NCBI GenBank assembly: GCA_033961575.1
Contig: CM066733.1
Span: 135,706,421-135,770,420, forward strand
Direction of reading: 5' to 3'
DNA: 64,000 nucleotides
Origin: Aselliscus stoliczkanus
Lineage: Eukaryota > Chordata > Mammalia > Chiroptera > Hipposideridae
Position numbers and translations under genes: made by a program. Within the stretch, counting starts at the first letter, position 1, and each line of letters starts with the position of its first letter. A model generated the notes under the pieces. It was given only the letters and a program-made list of their open reading frames with translations, searched no databases and was not told the origin of the DNA. Positions 46,093-58,382 of the stretch are shown here, one piece after another.

Positions 46093-46585
46093 AACTGCAT
46101 GTTCCCAATGGTCTCCAGTTTGAGGAAAGCAAATAAAGCACTTTTCTATTCTGCCCAGGAGAAGTACCAGGCAGCCTATCAGAGGAAGAAAAACATGAGA
46201 AGATAAGATCTTAACTAGAGTAATGAGGGCAAGTGCTTGCTTTTAACCTCAGAATCAGGGGAAGTGGTAGTTTCAGAGCGTTGTTTGCAAAGTTTGAAGT
46301 TCTGCTTGAGGCTGATTCTATGTGACAATTTCAACATCAAGTTAATTGGACTAAAAATAAAACAGAAAGAAATGCCATCCTTTAATATTTTCAGGAAAAA
46401 ATTCTTGGAAAAAGTATTTCCCTGTGTCTCTTACTCCCAAAGTCTTTAACCTATTTGATTTTAGGCTGAGGAGATTAAGAAATCAGAACAGCATGAGAAA
46501 TCAAATGATGACAGTTGAGCCTAGTCAGAAAAAGTATCACATTGTACTTTGGATTGACAGACATACCTTTAAGTATAAACAATAT

Positions 46586-46800
46586 ACATTAATTCTTTTT
46601 TTTTCTTTTTTTTTTTTTTTAAGAAATCTTATTGGGGAACAGTGTGTTTTTCCAGGATCCATTGGCTCCAAGTCAAGCACGTAGTTGACTTCAATCTAGC
46701 TGCAGAGGGTGCAGCTCCTTGGCCCATGTGGGAATCGAACAGGCAACCTGGGTGTTATGAGCCCATATGTTAACCGCCTGAGCTAACTGGCTAATTCTTT
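46586..46800 (-). mobile_element. VES/Rhin-type SINE, short body, antisense
   Basis: The body is 46597-46791: T-rich tract, AAGAAATCTTATTGGGGAAC, TTCCAGGATCCATTGGCTCC, GCAGAGGGTGCAGCTCCTTG and reverse head GGAATCGAACAGGCAACC. The flanks TTAATTCTTT (46590) and CTAATTCTTT (46791) look like a short target duplication. Confidence 0.85.
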
Positions 46801-47516
46801 AATTATACCCTGACTATAAGTTAGAATGATGAGTTATGCTATTTACTTTGATCTAAAAGCATTGTTAGATATAAAAGTATATATCTTACTTAATTCACCT
46901 CCCTAATTCCTTACTCTTTGGACAGAAGATATCTTTTTCTAAAATCTATTTTTGGTTTGTTTTATTAAATTATAGTTGACAAACCATATTATATTAGTTT
47001 CAGGTGTATAATAGTGACTCTTCATTTATATACCTTATGATATGATCACCACAGTAGGTCTAGTAACCATCTAACACCATATGAAGTTATTATGAAATTA
47101 TTGATTATATTCCCTATGCTATACATTATATCCCTGTTTCTTTTTCTTTTTTTTATGATTTGAAGTTGGTACTTCTTAATCCCCTTCACCCTTTTCACCC
47201 AGCCCTCACTCCTCTCCTTTCTGGCAACCATCAGTTTGTTATCTGCATCTATGTGTCTGTTTTGTTTGTTAATTTGTTTTGTTTTTTAGATTCCACATAT
47301 AAGTGAGATCATACGATATTTGTCTTTCTCTGTCTTACTTATTTTGCTTAGCATAATACCCTCTAGGGTCATCTGTGTTGTTGCAAATGGCAAGATTTTA
47401 TCCTTTTCTTGTGGCAGAGTAATATTCCATTATATATCTGTGTGTGTGTATATATATAATATCTATATAATATCTTCCTTATCCATTCATCTATTGAGGG
47501 ACACCTAAGTTGTTTT

Positions 47517-47705
47517 TATATCTTGGCAATTTATTTATTTATTTATTTTTTAGCAGCTGAGCCATCCTGCCACCTGTTGGCAGCTCAGCAGCAGCTCAGC
47601 TCAGATTGGGCATCAAACTGCTGTTGCTCAGAGCTCAGCTCCCACTCTTGAGTGAGCTCTTTACCAACTGAGCCACTTGGCCGGCCCTCTATATCTTGGC
47701 TATTT
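47517..47705 (-). mobile_element. short VES/Rhin-type SINE, antisense, with TSD
   Basis: The body is 47533-47689: an ATTT-rich tail then AGCAGCTGAGCCATCCTGCC and a reverse head ending AACTGAGCCACTTGGCCGGC. The flanks TATATCTTGGCAATTT (47517) and TATATCTTGGCTATTT (47690) are its 16-bp duplication. The usual CCCAATAAAATCTT tail module is absent. Confidence 0.88.
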
Positions 47706-48773
47706 TAAATAATGCTGCAGTGAACCCAAGGGTACATATATCTTTTCTAATTAGTGTTTTTGTTTTCTTCAGGTAATAGCCCAGAAGTAGAATTGCTGGG
47801 TTGTATGGTAGTTCTACTTTTGATTTTTTGAGGAAACTCCATGCTGTTTTTCATAGTGGATACACCAATATGATCTCATCAACAGTGCTTGGGGGTTCCC
47901 TTTTCTTTGCATCCTCACCAAAACTTGTTATTTCCTGTCTATTTGATAATAGCCAATATAACAAGTATTTGGTGATATCGCATTGATTTGTATTTCCTTG
48001 ATCATTAGTGATGTTGAGAATCTTTTCATGTGTCTGTTTGCCATCTGTATGCCTTTTTGTGAGAAATGTTTTTCTAGTCCTCTGCCAATTTTTTATTCCA
48101 ATTGTTCTTTTTGATATTGAGTTGTATGTATTCTTTATATATTTTGGATGCTAACCCCTATTGGATATATAATTTCAACAAATGATCCTATCAGCAAATA
48201 TCTTCTCTCATTCAGTAGGTTGCCTTTTCATTTGTTCATGGTTTTCATTGTTGGGCAAAATCTTTTTAGTTTGATGTAGTTCCATTTGTTTATTTTTGCT
48301 TTTGTTGCCTTTGCCTGAGGAGACATGTCCAAAAAAATATTGCTGAGACCAATATCAAAGAGTTTACTATCTATGTTTTCTTCTAGAAGTTTTATGTTTT
48401 AAGACTTACATGTAAGTCTTTAATATATTTTGAATTTGTTTTTATAAATGGTATAAGAAAATGGTCCACCTTCATTTTTTTTGCATGTATCTGTCTAGTT
48501 TTCTGAACATCATTTATTGAATAGATTGCCTTTTCCCCATTGTATATTCCTGCCTCCTTTGTCATAAATTAATTAACAAAGTTTTTTCTGGGCTCTCTAT
48601 TCTGTTCCACCATTCAATGTGTCTGTTTTTGTGCCAGTATTATACCATTTTAATATAGCTTTGTAGTATAGTTTGAAATCAAGGAATGTGACACCTTCAA
48701 TTTTGTTCTTCTTTCTCAAGATTGCTTTGGTTATTCAGGGTCTTTTGTGGTTCCATACAAATTTTAGGTTTAT

Positions 48774-49204
48774 TTATTCTAGTTCTCTGAAAAATGGCAT
48801 TGATATTTTGATAGAGATTGCATTGGATCTATAGGTTGCTTTGATTAGTATGGACATTTTAATAATATTAATTCTTCCAATCTGTGAGCATGATATAATC
48901 CTTCCATTTGTGTCACCTTCTATTTTTTTCATCAGTTTTTTATAGTTTTCTGACAGGTCTTTCATCTCCATGGTTAATTTATTCTTTTTAATGGAATTAT
49001 AAATGGAATTGTTTTATTAATTTCTCTTTCTGATAGTTTGATAATAGTGTATAGAAACAGAACAGATTTTTGTGTATTAATTTTGTATCCTGCAACATTA
49101 TTGAGTTTATTTATTAGTTCTAATAGTTTTTTGGTGGAATCTTTAGGGTTTTCTATAAATAGTATCATGCCATCTGCAAATAGTAAACATTCTTCTTTTT
49201 TCAA
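48774..49204 (-). pseudogene. LINE-1 ORF2 reverse transcriptase segment
   Basis: Two adjacent frames (48974-49204 and 48774-48971) read LLFADGMILFIENPKDSTKK, LLELINKLNNVAGYKINTQK, then [18 protein letters not shown] and [20 protein letters not shown]. These are the palm/active-site and thumb region of L1 RT. The catalytic F/Y-ADD box reads FADG here, with the second aspartate lost. A stop separates the two frames. The ORF2 protein nicks the target and primes reverse transcription in live L1; this copy cannot. Confidence 0.92.
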
Positions 49205-49995
49205 TTTGGATGCCTTTTATTTTTGTTGTTGTTGTCTGATTGCAGTGGCTAGGACTTATGATACTATGTTGAGTAAGAGTACAGAGAGTGGGCATCCTTG
49301 TCTCATTCTTGATCTCAAAGGAAAAGCTGTCAGTTTTTCATTGTTGTGTACAATGATAGCTGTGGGTTATCATATACAGCTTTATGTCAAGGTATGTTTT
49401 CTGTATACCCACTTTGCTGCGAGTTTTTCTCATAAATAGGTATTGAATTATGTCAAATGCTTTTTCTGCATCTAATGATTTCTTCCCCTTGATTTTGTTA
49501 ATGTAGTGCATCACATTGATTGATTTGCAGATATTGAACTATCCTTGCATCCCTGGAATAAATCCCACCTGACAATGTATTGTTGAGTTCAATTTGCTAA
49601 TATTTTGTTCAGGCTTTTTGTATCTATGTTCATCAGGGATATTAGCCCATAATTTTCTTTTTTTGTAATGTCTCTGTATGGTTTCTGTATCATGGTAATG
49701 CTGGCCTTGTAGAATATGTTTGGAAGCATTCCTTTACAAGTTTTTGGAATTGTTTGTGAAGGACAGGTATTACTTCTTCTTTAAATATTTTGGTGGAATT
49801 CACCTGTGATGCTGTCTGATCTTGGAGTTCTATTTTTTGGTAATTTTTTCATTGTTTCAATTTCATTACTGGTAACCAATCTGCTCAGACTTTCAGTTGT
49901 TTCCTGATTCAGTCTTAGAAGATTATGTTTTTAGAAATTTATCCATTTTTTTCTAGGTTGTTCAGCTTATTTGTGTATAATTGTTTGTTGTATTC

Positions 49996-50800
49996 TCTTA
50001 TAATTCTTTTTTTTTTTTTTTAAGAAGGATAGAGAAATCATGAAAAGCAACCAGCTAGAACTTAAGAACACAATTACTGAATTAAATAACAAACTTGATG
50101 GAATGACTAGCAGATTGGATGAAGCAGAAAATCGAATCAGTGACTTAGAAGACAAGATAGCAGAGATCACCCAAGCAGAACAACAAAAAGAAAAAAGAAT
50201 GAAAACCATTGAAAATAGTTTAAGAGAGCTGGGGGACAACATCAAACGCAACAACATGAGGATCATTGGAATACCAGAAGGAGAAGAGAGGGAGCAAGGG
50301 TTTGAGACCATATTTGAAGTAATAATGTCTGAAAATTTCCCTAACCTGGCTAAGGACAGTGAAATACAAGCCCAGGAAGTGCAGAGAGTTCCAACCAGGA
50401 TGATCCCAAACAGGCCCACACCAAGACACATTATAGGGAAAACAGCAAGTGTTAAGGACAAAGACAGAATCCTTAAAGCAGCAAGGGAAAAGCAGCAAGT
50501 TACTCACAAGGGCACCCCCATAAGATTATCAGCTGACTTTTCTACAGAAACTCTGCAGGCCAGAATGGAGTGGCAGGAGGTTTTCAAAGTGATGAAAAAT
50601 AAAGGCCTACAACCAAGATTGCTGTATCCAGCAAGGTTATCATTTAAAAATCCAAGGACAGATAAAGAGCTTTCCAGAAAAGGATAAGTTAAGGGAATTC
50701 ATTACTACCAAGCCTTCTTTACAGGAAATGTTAAAAGGGCTTCTTTAAGCAGAAGAGAAAAACAACATAACTAAGAAAGACTAATCTTATAATTCTTTTT
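49996..50800 (+). mobile_element. inverted L1 insertion carrying ORF1, with 16-bp TSD
   Basis: TCTTATAATTCTTTTT occurs perfectly at 49996-50011 and 50785-50800. Between them are T10 (50012-50021) and then L1 ORF1 to inter-ORF sequence in sense (50022-50784), with no poly(A) at its right end. The T run on the left marks poly(A) of a minus-strand insertion, while the L1 body is inverted relative to it. That is the twin-priming (5' inversion) structure with essentially no uninverted 3' part. It interrupts the antisense L1 at 46938-51258, which reads on after it. Confidence 0.9.
50040..50687 (+). pseudogene. LINE-1 ORF1 protein fragment
   Basis: The 215-codon frame begins within the coiled coil (residues 1-65 here, heptads such as LNNKLDGMTSRLDEAENRIS). 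It continues through the RRM-like domain (about 70-150, NNMRIIGIPEGEE to RHIIGKTASVKDKDRIL) and into the C-terminal domain (about 150-205, GTPIRLSADFSTETLQARME). The chosen ATG is internal: the true N-terminus is missing. A frameshift near codon 200 (around SFKN, about 50648) changes the ending, while the usual C-terminal codons continue in another frame to a stop near 50745. It is well preserved compared with the surrounding L1, indicating a younger insertion. Confidence 0.93.
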
Positions 50801-51259
50801 ATTTTTGTGATGTCAGTTTTAACTTCTCTTTCATTTCTGATTTTATTTGGGCCCTCTCTTTTTCTTGATTAGTCTGGTTAAAAATTTGTCAATTGTGTTT
50901 ATCTTTTCAAAGAACCAGCTCTTAGTTTCATTGATCATCTCTATTTTTTTTTAGACTTTATTTCATTTATTTCCACCTGATCCTTATTACTTCTTTTGTT
51001 CTGCTAATGTGGGGCTTTGTTCTTTTTTAGTTCCTTTAGATGTAAGGTTATATTGTTTTGAGATTTTTCTTGTTTCTTTAGGTAAGCCTGTATTCCTATA
51101 GACTTCCTTCTCAGAACTGCTTTTGCTGTGTCCCACAGATTTTGGAATGTTGTGTTTCTATTTTTATTTGTCTCAAGGTATATTTTGATTTTCTCTTTGA
51201 TTTCTTCATTGACTCTGGTTGTTTAGCAGCATGTTGTTTAGTCTTCCCATGTTTTAACC

Positions 51260-52750
51260 TAAGATATCGTAAATTGTCACTCTATCTACTTAAAGGCTTC
51301 TTCACAAATTATAAACTAGCATCTTCCTAATAACAAAACTATGATCATGGATAGAAATTATAGGGATGAAGGATTCACCTCAACATACAAAGGAATTTAC
51401 TAGGAACCAAAAATGTCCAAGACTTAGCTCACTGTCATGGAAGAATTCAAACTAAGTCTAAATGATCAAGCAAGACTTCAGTCAGGAGAAGACTAAATGA
51501 TCTTCTGTTTCAGGGTGCAGTGAGAGGAATTCCAGGGCTCAACAAGGGTTTGGATTGCAAAGTCTCTTCCCAATATAAAATTATATGATATTGAATAAAA
51601 TAAATCTGATACAGAATACTTTTGTTTCTGCTCCTTGTTTGATTTTAGATAATTATTTCATCAAGTATTTATGAATAAGACACTAACTTAAGAGTGAGAG
51701 AATGAAGAGTATGGCCTTTGTAAGATAGAGCCCCCTCATGCTGTATTGGGGGTTCCTTAAATAATGTTGTTAGTCCTATAAAAAACTGAATTATAACCCA
51801 GTTTCATTGTCCTATATTCCTTTTACATGTATTTCTTTGGTCCCTCATTTCTTACCTGCCAATGTGCTCTTCTGTTTCATATTTTACCTATTCATTATGT
51901 CAATTATATCTGATTACAGGGTACTTTCATGGTGGATTGATTTCCTTTGCAGATTTGAGTGAAATCACATACATCAATTCACAAATTTTTACAGCCTGAA
52001 ATCTTGGGCTCTGTATCTACTTCAGACATTAGGATTGCCAAAAGGGTCTATCACTGGTGCTTTGGATAAAAAATTGTCATAAGACAATTTACTTCTTTTA
52101 ACCCATTAGAAGCTATTTCAAATATGATAGCAAAGTCTATTCCTTACCAACAGGGGTGCAGATTGGATAGAGTCCTCTTCCCTAGTGCCGGGTATTGCAC
52201 ATGTTGGGATATCAGCTGGCATGGGGAATATTCATGGACGCCATTGTCCTTGCAACTGGCTGAGGACTGCAGTCTGAGACCCTAACTAGTGCAGCTGTAG
52301 AGGTTCTGCTCAGATTTTTTTTAGCTACAGAAATGAGAAAAATACTCATTTTTGGCTATGTATAACATACTGGCTTCCAGTAAATACTTCGGTTACTAAG
52401 GAAGGATAAATGAAGTACACAGTAAAATAAAATTATTTTGAACAGCCTTCAAATTATTCAGCCACTCTTTTAGTATCTTAAGAATAAAGAACATTGATTG
52501 TGAAGAAAAATAAAAATGAAGAGGTATTTGAATAAGAGAAAAATATGGGGATCAACATTGGTGTTTGAATATGTATAAATACTGTGTGAAATAAGTGCAT
52601 AGAAGGTACAACTAACACACCCATTCCAAATAAAATAAGGATCTGGTTATGAAAAAAGAAAAAGAGCATGGTAAAGCTTATTTTGAGAGGAAATGCATTA
52701 GACTTTTACTGCAGCCTTAGTATATACTCCATATAAATAAGCTATAGAAT
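51260..52750. other. unassigned stretch
   Basis: No recognisable gene or repeat in about 1.5 kb. Confidence 0.3.
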
Positions 52751-52754
52751 TTTC

Positions 52755-52862
52755 TTCCACTCCTTTCTTTTTCTTCCCTCCCCTTTCATTCCATTCCATT
52801 CCTTTCTATTCTCTTCTAGTTCCCCTTTCCTTCCCTTTCCCCCTCTCTCTCCTTTGTTTTCA
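52755..52862. repeat. pyrimidine-rich (CCTTT/CCATT)n low-complexity tract
   Basis: About 100 bases almost entirely C and T, with CCATTCCATTCC and CCCTTTCC units. Confidence 0.85.
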
Positions 52863-54000
52863 CAAAGGTTTCTTAAACACTATTTGTGTACAAGGCATTG
52901 TCAAATCTACCAGAAAGCAGCCCTCATATATACTCAGGGACACAGTGTCTTTGTAAATAGTTCAAATATAAGTTAGAACATGCCCAATGGGGTAAGTACA
53001 GAAAAGCATGGTTGGTTTTGAGGGGTGGGAGAAATTGTGTTCTGCCAGAAGTCAGGGAAGGTCGTGGAGGGAAAATGGTAGTAAAAATAGAATGGGGAGG
53101 GGGGAGGGTCTACTTGTGAGAGACTGTTGAGGCAGAATTGACAGGATCTGGAAATTCACTGGATAAAGTAGGCAACAGGGAGGCAGAGTCAAGGATGCCT
53201 TCAGCCTTTCAATTATCTTTACTGGCTTCTCACAGAGTGAGGAAAGAAAGCATCATAGATGAGTGTGCCTCTCTTCTCATGGCAGCCTCTGTTCTTGCTC
53301 CACTCCAGCTGTAAAGTAGGATTGAACAATACTCACTGTTGGTTTCCCCAAAGAAAATGCACCCCATAAACCAGAATGGATAGGTTGGCATTTTACACGC
53401 AGTTTTATTTGTGTGTAAAAGACTATATGGAGACTGGGACAGGTGGAAGGTAATTACAGGGCAAGACATTTCATTGGAAAAGTGTGTGTGTCAGGGAGTC
53501 TCCTCCCCCAAATCTCTTTTCTCCCCCAAATCTTTTTCTTCCCCTTCCCGGCAGCTGATGTCTCTTACTTCCTGTGTTTCCCTCTCCCTCCCTTTCATAA
53601 AACCCCTAGCTATCTCCCCCTTTGTTTTCTCCACACCTACCTTTCCACTCTCTTATGCAGAGAAATACATCTCACCCCAGTTCCTCACCCATCACTTAAA
53701 ACTATCTTCAAGAGTGTATAATGCTGAGAATGACTTCATTTGTGTTCAGCAAACAAAAAAGTCTGGAAGAGCCATCTTCTTTATAGGGTGGCTGATGTAT
53801 TTTTAAATACTCTGTCACACACACAAAATTGTCAATCTGAGTATCAAAAGCAAGGCTGGGTAAAGATTTTAAATATCTTTTTGTAATCTCAGCAACTAAT
53901 CACATGTACTTGGAGATGGAGAAGTCAGTGCAAATGTTTCTGATGCAGTCGGCAAGTAGGGTCATGTCTGATTTCTCATCTGTGCCAATCATTCTCATTT
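52863..54000. other. unassigned stretch
   Basis: No supported gene. Overlapping frames of 79-131 codons at 53230-53806 occupy both strands and all lie in a pyrimidine-rich stretch. Confidence 0.3.
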
Positions 54001-54472
54001 TGTGCACTCTTCTTTTTTTTTTTTTTAAGATTTTATTGGGGAATTGGCGGAGGGGAACAGCATTGAGGAATCAGGGGAGGGGAACAGACAAGTTGCTGTC
54101 TATTTGTTCTTCAGTTTAGTTGCGGAGGATGTTGCTTCACTGTTGGTATCGTCATTGCGCTCTTCCCGGATGAGGCAGATCGGTCGCTGGCCTCTGGATG
54201 TCGCTCACCGCGGCTATTCGCAGCTCATGCTTGGCTGCCAGCCGCTCACGCTGGCTGCGGGCCACTCACTGTAGCCTATGGCAGCCCACTGCAGCAGGGG
54301 CTGCAGCCCACACCATCACCGGGGCTCGCACAGCGCAGCTCCAGGTGGAGCTGTTGTTAGCTGTAGAGGGCAGTGTCACTGGCCCTCATGTGGGATCCGA
54401 ACCGGGGCCGCTGGCATCCCAAAACCAGCGCTTAACCAATGCGCCACTCGGCCGGCCTGTGCACTCTTCTTT
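54001..54472 (-). mobile_element. long tRNA-headed SINE, antisense, full length with perfect TSD
   Basis: The body is 54016-54457. A perfect 15-bp flank TGTGCACTCTTCTTT is at 54001-54015 and 54458-54472. The internal sequence is very close to the copy at 33051-33491 along its entire length (shared ATGTCGCTCACCGCGGCTAT, GGCATCCCAAAACCAGCGCT). It is a young insertion. Frames of 68-110 codons across it are repeat-derived. Confidence 0.95.
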
Positions 54473-55920
54473 GTGGAGATTTAGCATTATCCCTTGTTGT
54501 CTGGTCTTAGCTCCAATCATAGTGCTATGAAGGTCCCTTCGGCTACTCACCTTCATGGTTCATGGAAGCCTCTCTGTACCTGTTGATGAAGAAGCTAGTC
54601 AGCTGGGAAATGCTACTTCCTTTTCACATCTGGCTGAACACTGAAGAAAAAATGTTACCTTCATAAAACCAACCACAGAAGCATATTACATTCTTTGTGC
54701 TTTTCTTTTCCTTCCCGACAAAATTTGTCAGCTCCTTTTATTCAATGGATGAGAAATCTAAGGCATTTTTTTTTTTGGAGACCAGATGTGTGCATTTTTT
54801 TAGGTTGAGAACTTCCTTTTCTGTCTACTTTCTCCATTATTTGGCAGAAATATAACTCTTGACGATATCATTTTAAAAAAATGCAACATGGAATCAGAAC
54901 TAATTCCCCCCAAACTCCTTTTGTTCTGTGTGCTTGGATTTCTTGGGGAGGCAACTTGAAACTTGATATAATTAAAAACCCTCATCAATTCTTTGGGTAC
55001 CCACCTCTCACATAGGCATACTCTATGTTCTTAACTTATTTCTCATTATATTTAATTTTAAGGGTGAGCCAAGCTATGCAAACCACAAAGAAAATGAGAA
55101 TCTTTCAATTAAAGATATGTTTTAATTTTTTCATGTGAATTTTGCTGTGATGAGAAGTCCTTTTAGAACAATATTCCATCCAAAATAAAAATATGAGTTC
55201 TAAGAGTTAGGTGTTTGCAGCAAAACCTGCAGGTTTCCTTCAGAAATGGAACAGAAGTTTCCAGAACCTCTCCTTAATGGTGATGTCTGCTCCAGCCTTG
55301 AATAATGAAATTGCCGTTGTGTCCCCTCTGTTTTCTCATAGCTCTTGATGGGTATTTCTATCACTGTACTTACCACATTATAGAAAATTGTCTGCTTAAG
55401 TGAACCCCTGTAAAATTGCTTTCTCTGAACTAGACTTTGATGATAAGCCATCAGCCCATACTTAAAAGTCCTATAGGAAATAGCCTCTCTCCATTTGCTA
55501 TAAGGATATTATTGAGTATATACTTCAGTATATCATACAGTATTGCATTGCAGGATCTTTGAGCGTTTGTTTGTTTGGCCTTATATAAGGACTAGTTATG
55601 TTTTTCTCTGAGCAATTGGTCTGCTGTTACCTGGTGGAATATGTGGGTTGTGTAACTGATCATTTTTGTTTCCCTTTTACAGAGATTGCTAAAAAGCTTA
55701 GAGCCAATTCCTGGTGGATTCATAGCAAATACATGGAGTCCTACATTGTATTCATTTTGTGCTTTAGCCTGTCTATATTGTATGATCCTATCATTGCTTT
55801 CCCTTTGCCTTATCTTTCTCACTTGCTTCTAATATACTTTTTTCTTGTGTTGCACATCTTTTTCTCACTGTAAGTCCTTTTAAAGAAAGACATGAGAATA
55901 AAGACATATCTGCATCTTCC
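54473..55920. other. unassigned stretch
   Basis: No recognisable gene or repeat. The opposing frames at 55592-55873 overlap and lack family features. Confidence 0.3.
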
Positions 55921-55921
55921 T

Positions 55922-56040
55922 CTTACCAGGATATAGGTTCCTTGAGGCTAGACTGGGATTGTTTCTGCATCCCTTTGCACTTAGATCGGGCACAGACCTT
56001 AATTATATGCTCAGTAAATATTTTTGAAAATGAACCAAAT
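55922..56040 (+). mobile_element. L2 3' end
   Basis: It reads ATATAGGTTCCTTGAGGCTAG, GATTGTTTCTGCATCCC and TATGCTCAGTAAATATTTTTG, the decayed L2 3' pattern. Confidence 0.7.
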
Positions 56041-56755
56041 GAATTTTCCATTATAAAATATAAAAGAATCACCTAGTAATTTGAGCAATGCCAGTTTTCT
56101 TTTCTGTGGTAAGACAAAAGGAAAAGACTTTGAATCAAATTGTCACCTACAGATGAGAAGGCAGAAGATATTCTCCTTCTGGGTCAAAGATGAATACATG
56201 AAATAAATAAAAATTCCTTCTTTTTAACCTGTTGATGCTATGGCAATGACACTTTTGTGGCTTATAAACCAAGGAAAACAAAAGTTGCTTGCTATCCATC
56301 AATTACAGACCTTTGCACAGAATTGGTACTAGATAAATACATGTTGAGTTACCCCTGCCTCTCTGGTTACTAGGTTGGGAAACAGAGTCATCTAAAATGT
56401 TTGGCGGAAAATATCTGGCACTTCTTTTATCTCATACTGAAACCTCAAAATGTCTTGGGAAATCACTGAACTCAGGGTGGTTGACTTAATCCAGAGCTGG
56501 TACAAAACACATCTAGCTTACTGAGCAATGTCTTTTAATGATAAAGTATCCAATTTTACCTAGAACTTTCAAGTCTTGATTAATAGTAAATTAATTTTGT
56601 TCTTTGAAAGCAAATAAACTAACATAGTTAATATTGGGCTCCTTTTTACCCTTATGGGCTTCTGTAGAATAGAAGACGCTAACAACTTACTTGTGGGTGT
56701 TGAAATTCATGGTATCCATCTACATGGAATAAGATATTGATGAGTTGCCTTTTGT
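56041..56755. other. unassigned stretch
   Basis: No recognisable gene or repeat. Confidence 0.3.
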
Positions 56756-56756
56756 T

Positions 56757-57196
56757 AAAATCATAGATTTATTTTAAAGATTTTATTGGGGAATTGGGGG
56801 AGGAGAACAGCGTTGGGGAATTGGGGAAGGGGAACAGACAAGTTGCCGTCTCTTTGCTCTTCAGTCTAGTTGTGGAGGACGTTGCTTCACTGGCCCATGT
56901 TGGTATCATCATTGCGCTCTTCCCATCAGGGGACTCTGGACGGCCGCTCACAGCGGCTATTGGCAGCTCACGCTGGCTGCCGGCCACTCACTGTAGCCTA
57001 TGGCAGCCCACTGCAGCAGGGGTTGCAGCCTACACCTTCGCCGGGGCTCGCACAGCCCAGCTCCTGGTGGAGCTGTTGTTAGCTGTAGAGGGCAGTGTCA
57101 CCGGCCCTCATATGTGGGATCTGAACTGGGGCCGCTGGCATCCCCAAACCAGCTCCTAACCAATGCGCCACTCGGCTGGCCCAAAATCAAAGATTT
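56757..57196 (-). mobile_element. long tRNA-headed SINE, antisense, with TSD
   Basis: The body is 56771-57182: TTTTAAAGATTTTATTGGGG, CAAGTTGCCGTCTCTTTGCT, GTAGAGGGCAGTGTCACCGG and head end CCACTCGGCTGGCC. Flanks AAAATCATAGATTT (56757) and AAAATCAAAGATTT (57183) differ by one base. A block after TCTTCCCATCAGG is shorter than in the 33051 copy. Confidence 0.93.
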
Positions 57197-57770
57197 TTTT
57201 TGTCTTTAGGTTCTATGATTTCTTTTTCCATGTCTGCCATATACATTCTGTCATCTTGGTTCCCCAGTTAACCACCTAATCCCAAACTTTCATGACCTCA
57301 CCCCAGCAATGATACAATGGATTTTCAGCTAGCTTCCCTGTCACCACTTTTTCTATTTTAATATTTCTTTTACTGTAGGACTATTCTTGCAAAAATGCTG
57401 TTTTTATTACATCATTTAAAAAAAATTAGTAACTTACAATAACTCCTTATATCACCCCAAAATCAACTTCAAACTTGGGCAAACATTGCTTCTCAGAATC
57501 TCCTCCAGTGGTCTTGGCTTCCAGCTGTGCACACCAGAGTGCGCTCTGTTGCAACCTTAGCATCCTGTATGCCCGCCTGGTTTTGACTGTCCCTTTAAAG
57601 TACCAGTATTTGCATGCAACAGGAAGTAGGGTGTGGTTAGTTCTTGGAGGAGACTAAAGTTGTGTGCTGAAAACAGTATATCCTTGACCTAGAACTAGCA
57701 TTGCTTTTAGGAAAAAAAAAAGTTGTTTACAGTTAAAAGAAAGTTTAATAGCAATAGTGAATATAAACTT
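57197..57770. other. unassigned stretch
   Basis: No recognisable gene or repeat. Confidence 0.3.
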
Positions 57771-57774
57771 TAAA

Positions 57775-57965
57775 TGCTTCTGCTAATAAAGATCAAAGCT
57801 AATATTTATTGAGAGCTTACTACGTGCTAAGTACTACACAAACATTATCTTAATTCTGAAATAGATACCATTATCATCCTTATTTCAAAAATATGTTGTC
57901 CAAGGTCACACAGATGGTAAGACAAGATTGAAACCCAGGAAGTTTGGCTCCATGCATATACTTCA
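57775..57965 (-). mobile_element. MIR, antisense
   Basis: It reads AGCTAATATTTATTGAGAGC, TTACTACGTGCTAAGTACTA, CCATTATCATCCTTATTTCA, CCAAGGTCACACAGATGGTA and TTGAAACCCAGG, the reverse MIR order. Confidence 0.85.
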
Positions 57966-58382
57966 AACCACAAAACTGTAATAACTCTCAATAAACCTAA
58001 ATCCAGTGTCCACCCTGAAACCTGAGAAATGGCTGCTCTAGAAAATAAGAATGTTTTGGGCTTCTGTACTAGAAGAAATTCCCTCTATCAGGGAGGAAAA
58101 CATTTTTTCCTGAACCAAAGTATGCTCTAGCGTGAGCCCAAACTGACACAGGTAGTCCTCTCACCAACCCTACTTTCACTTTTGCTTAGTTCCTTCAGTT
58201 ATTGTTCAGATGTTTTGTTTTACAAAGAAAACCCAGTTTAGTGAGGACAGTGTTTTATCCCCAGACTGTTAGCCTCAGTGCTACAAATCTGAATGTTGTG
58301 GGATTATTTTGGAGTGGAGTTTATGCTGTGATCCTCTGTGGGAGCTTCTTGACTAACCTGAATTTGACAATTTTAATGGTGC

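Larger units (their letters stand above)
46938..51258 (-). mobile_element. 5'-truncated LINE-1, antisense, with two later insertions
   Basis: The 3' UTR starts near 46960 (AAATTATAGTTGACAAACCA). The body then passes through the ORF2 C-terminus and RT domain and ends near 51255 (TAGCAGCATGTTGTTTAGTC). Insertions interrupt it at 47533-47689 (SINE) and 50012-50784 (inverted L1 ORF1). AGAAGATATC (46924) and CTAAGATATC (51262) may be a weak target duplication. ORF2 is broken by many stops and frameshifts, so it is immobile. Confidence 0.85.

Noticed and set aside
45860..46141. Minus-strand poly(His-Thr) frames
   Set aside because: They are readings of a TG-rich minisatellite.
53411..53806. 131-codon plus-strand frame
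   Set aside because: It is pyrimidine-driven, overlaps other open frames on both strands and shows no family features or splice context.
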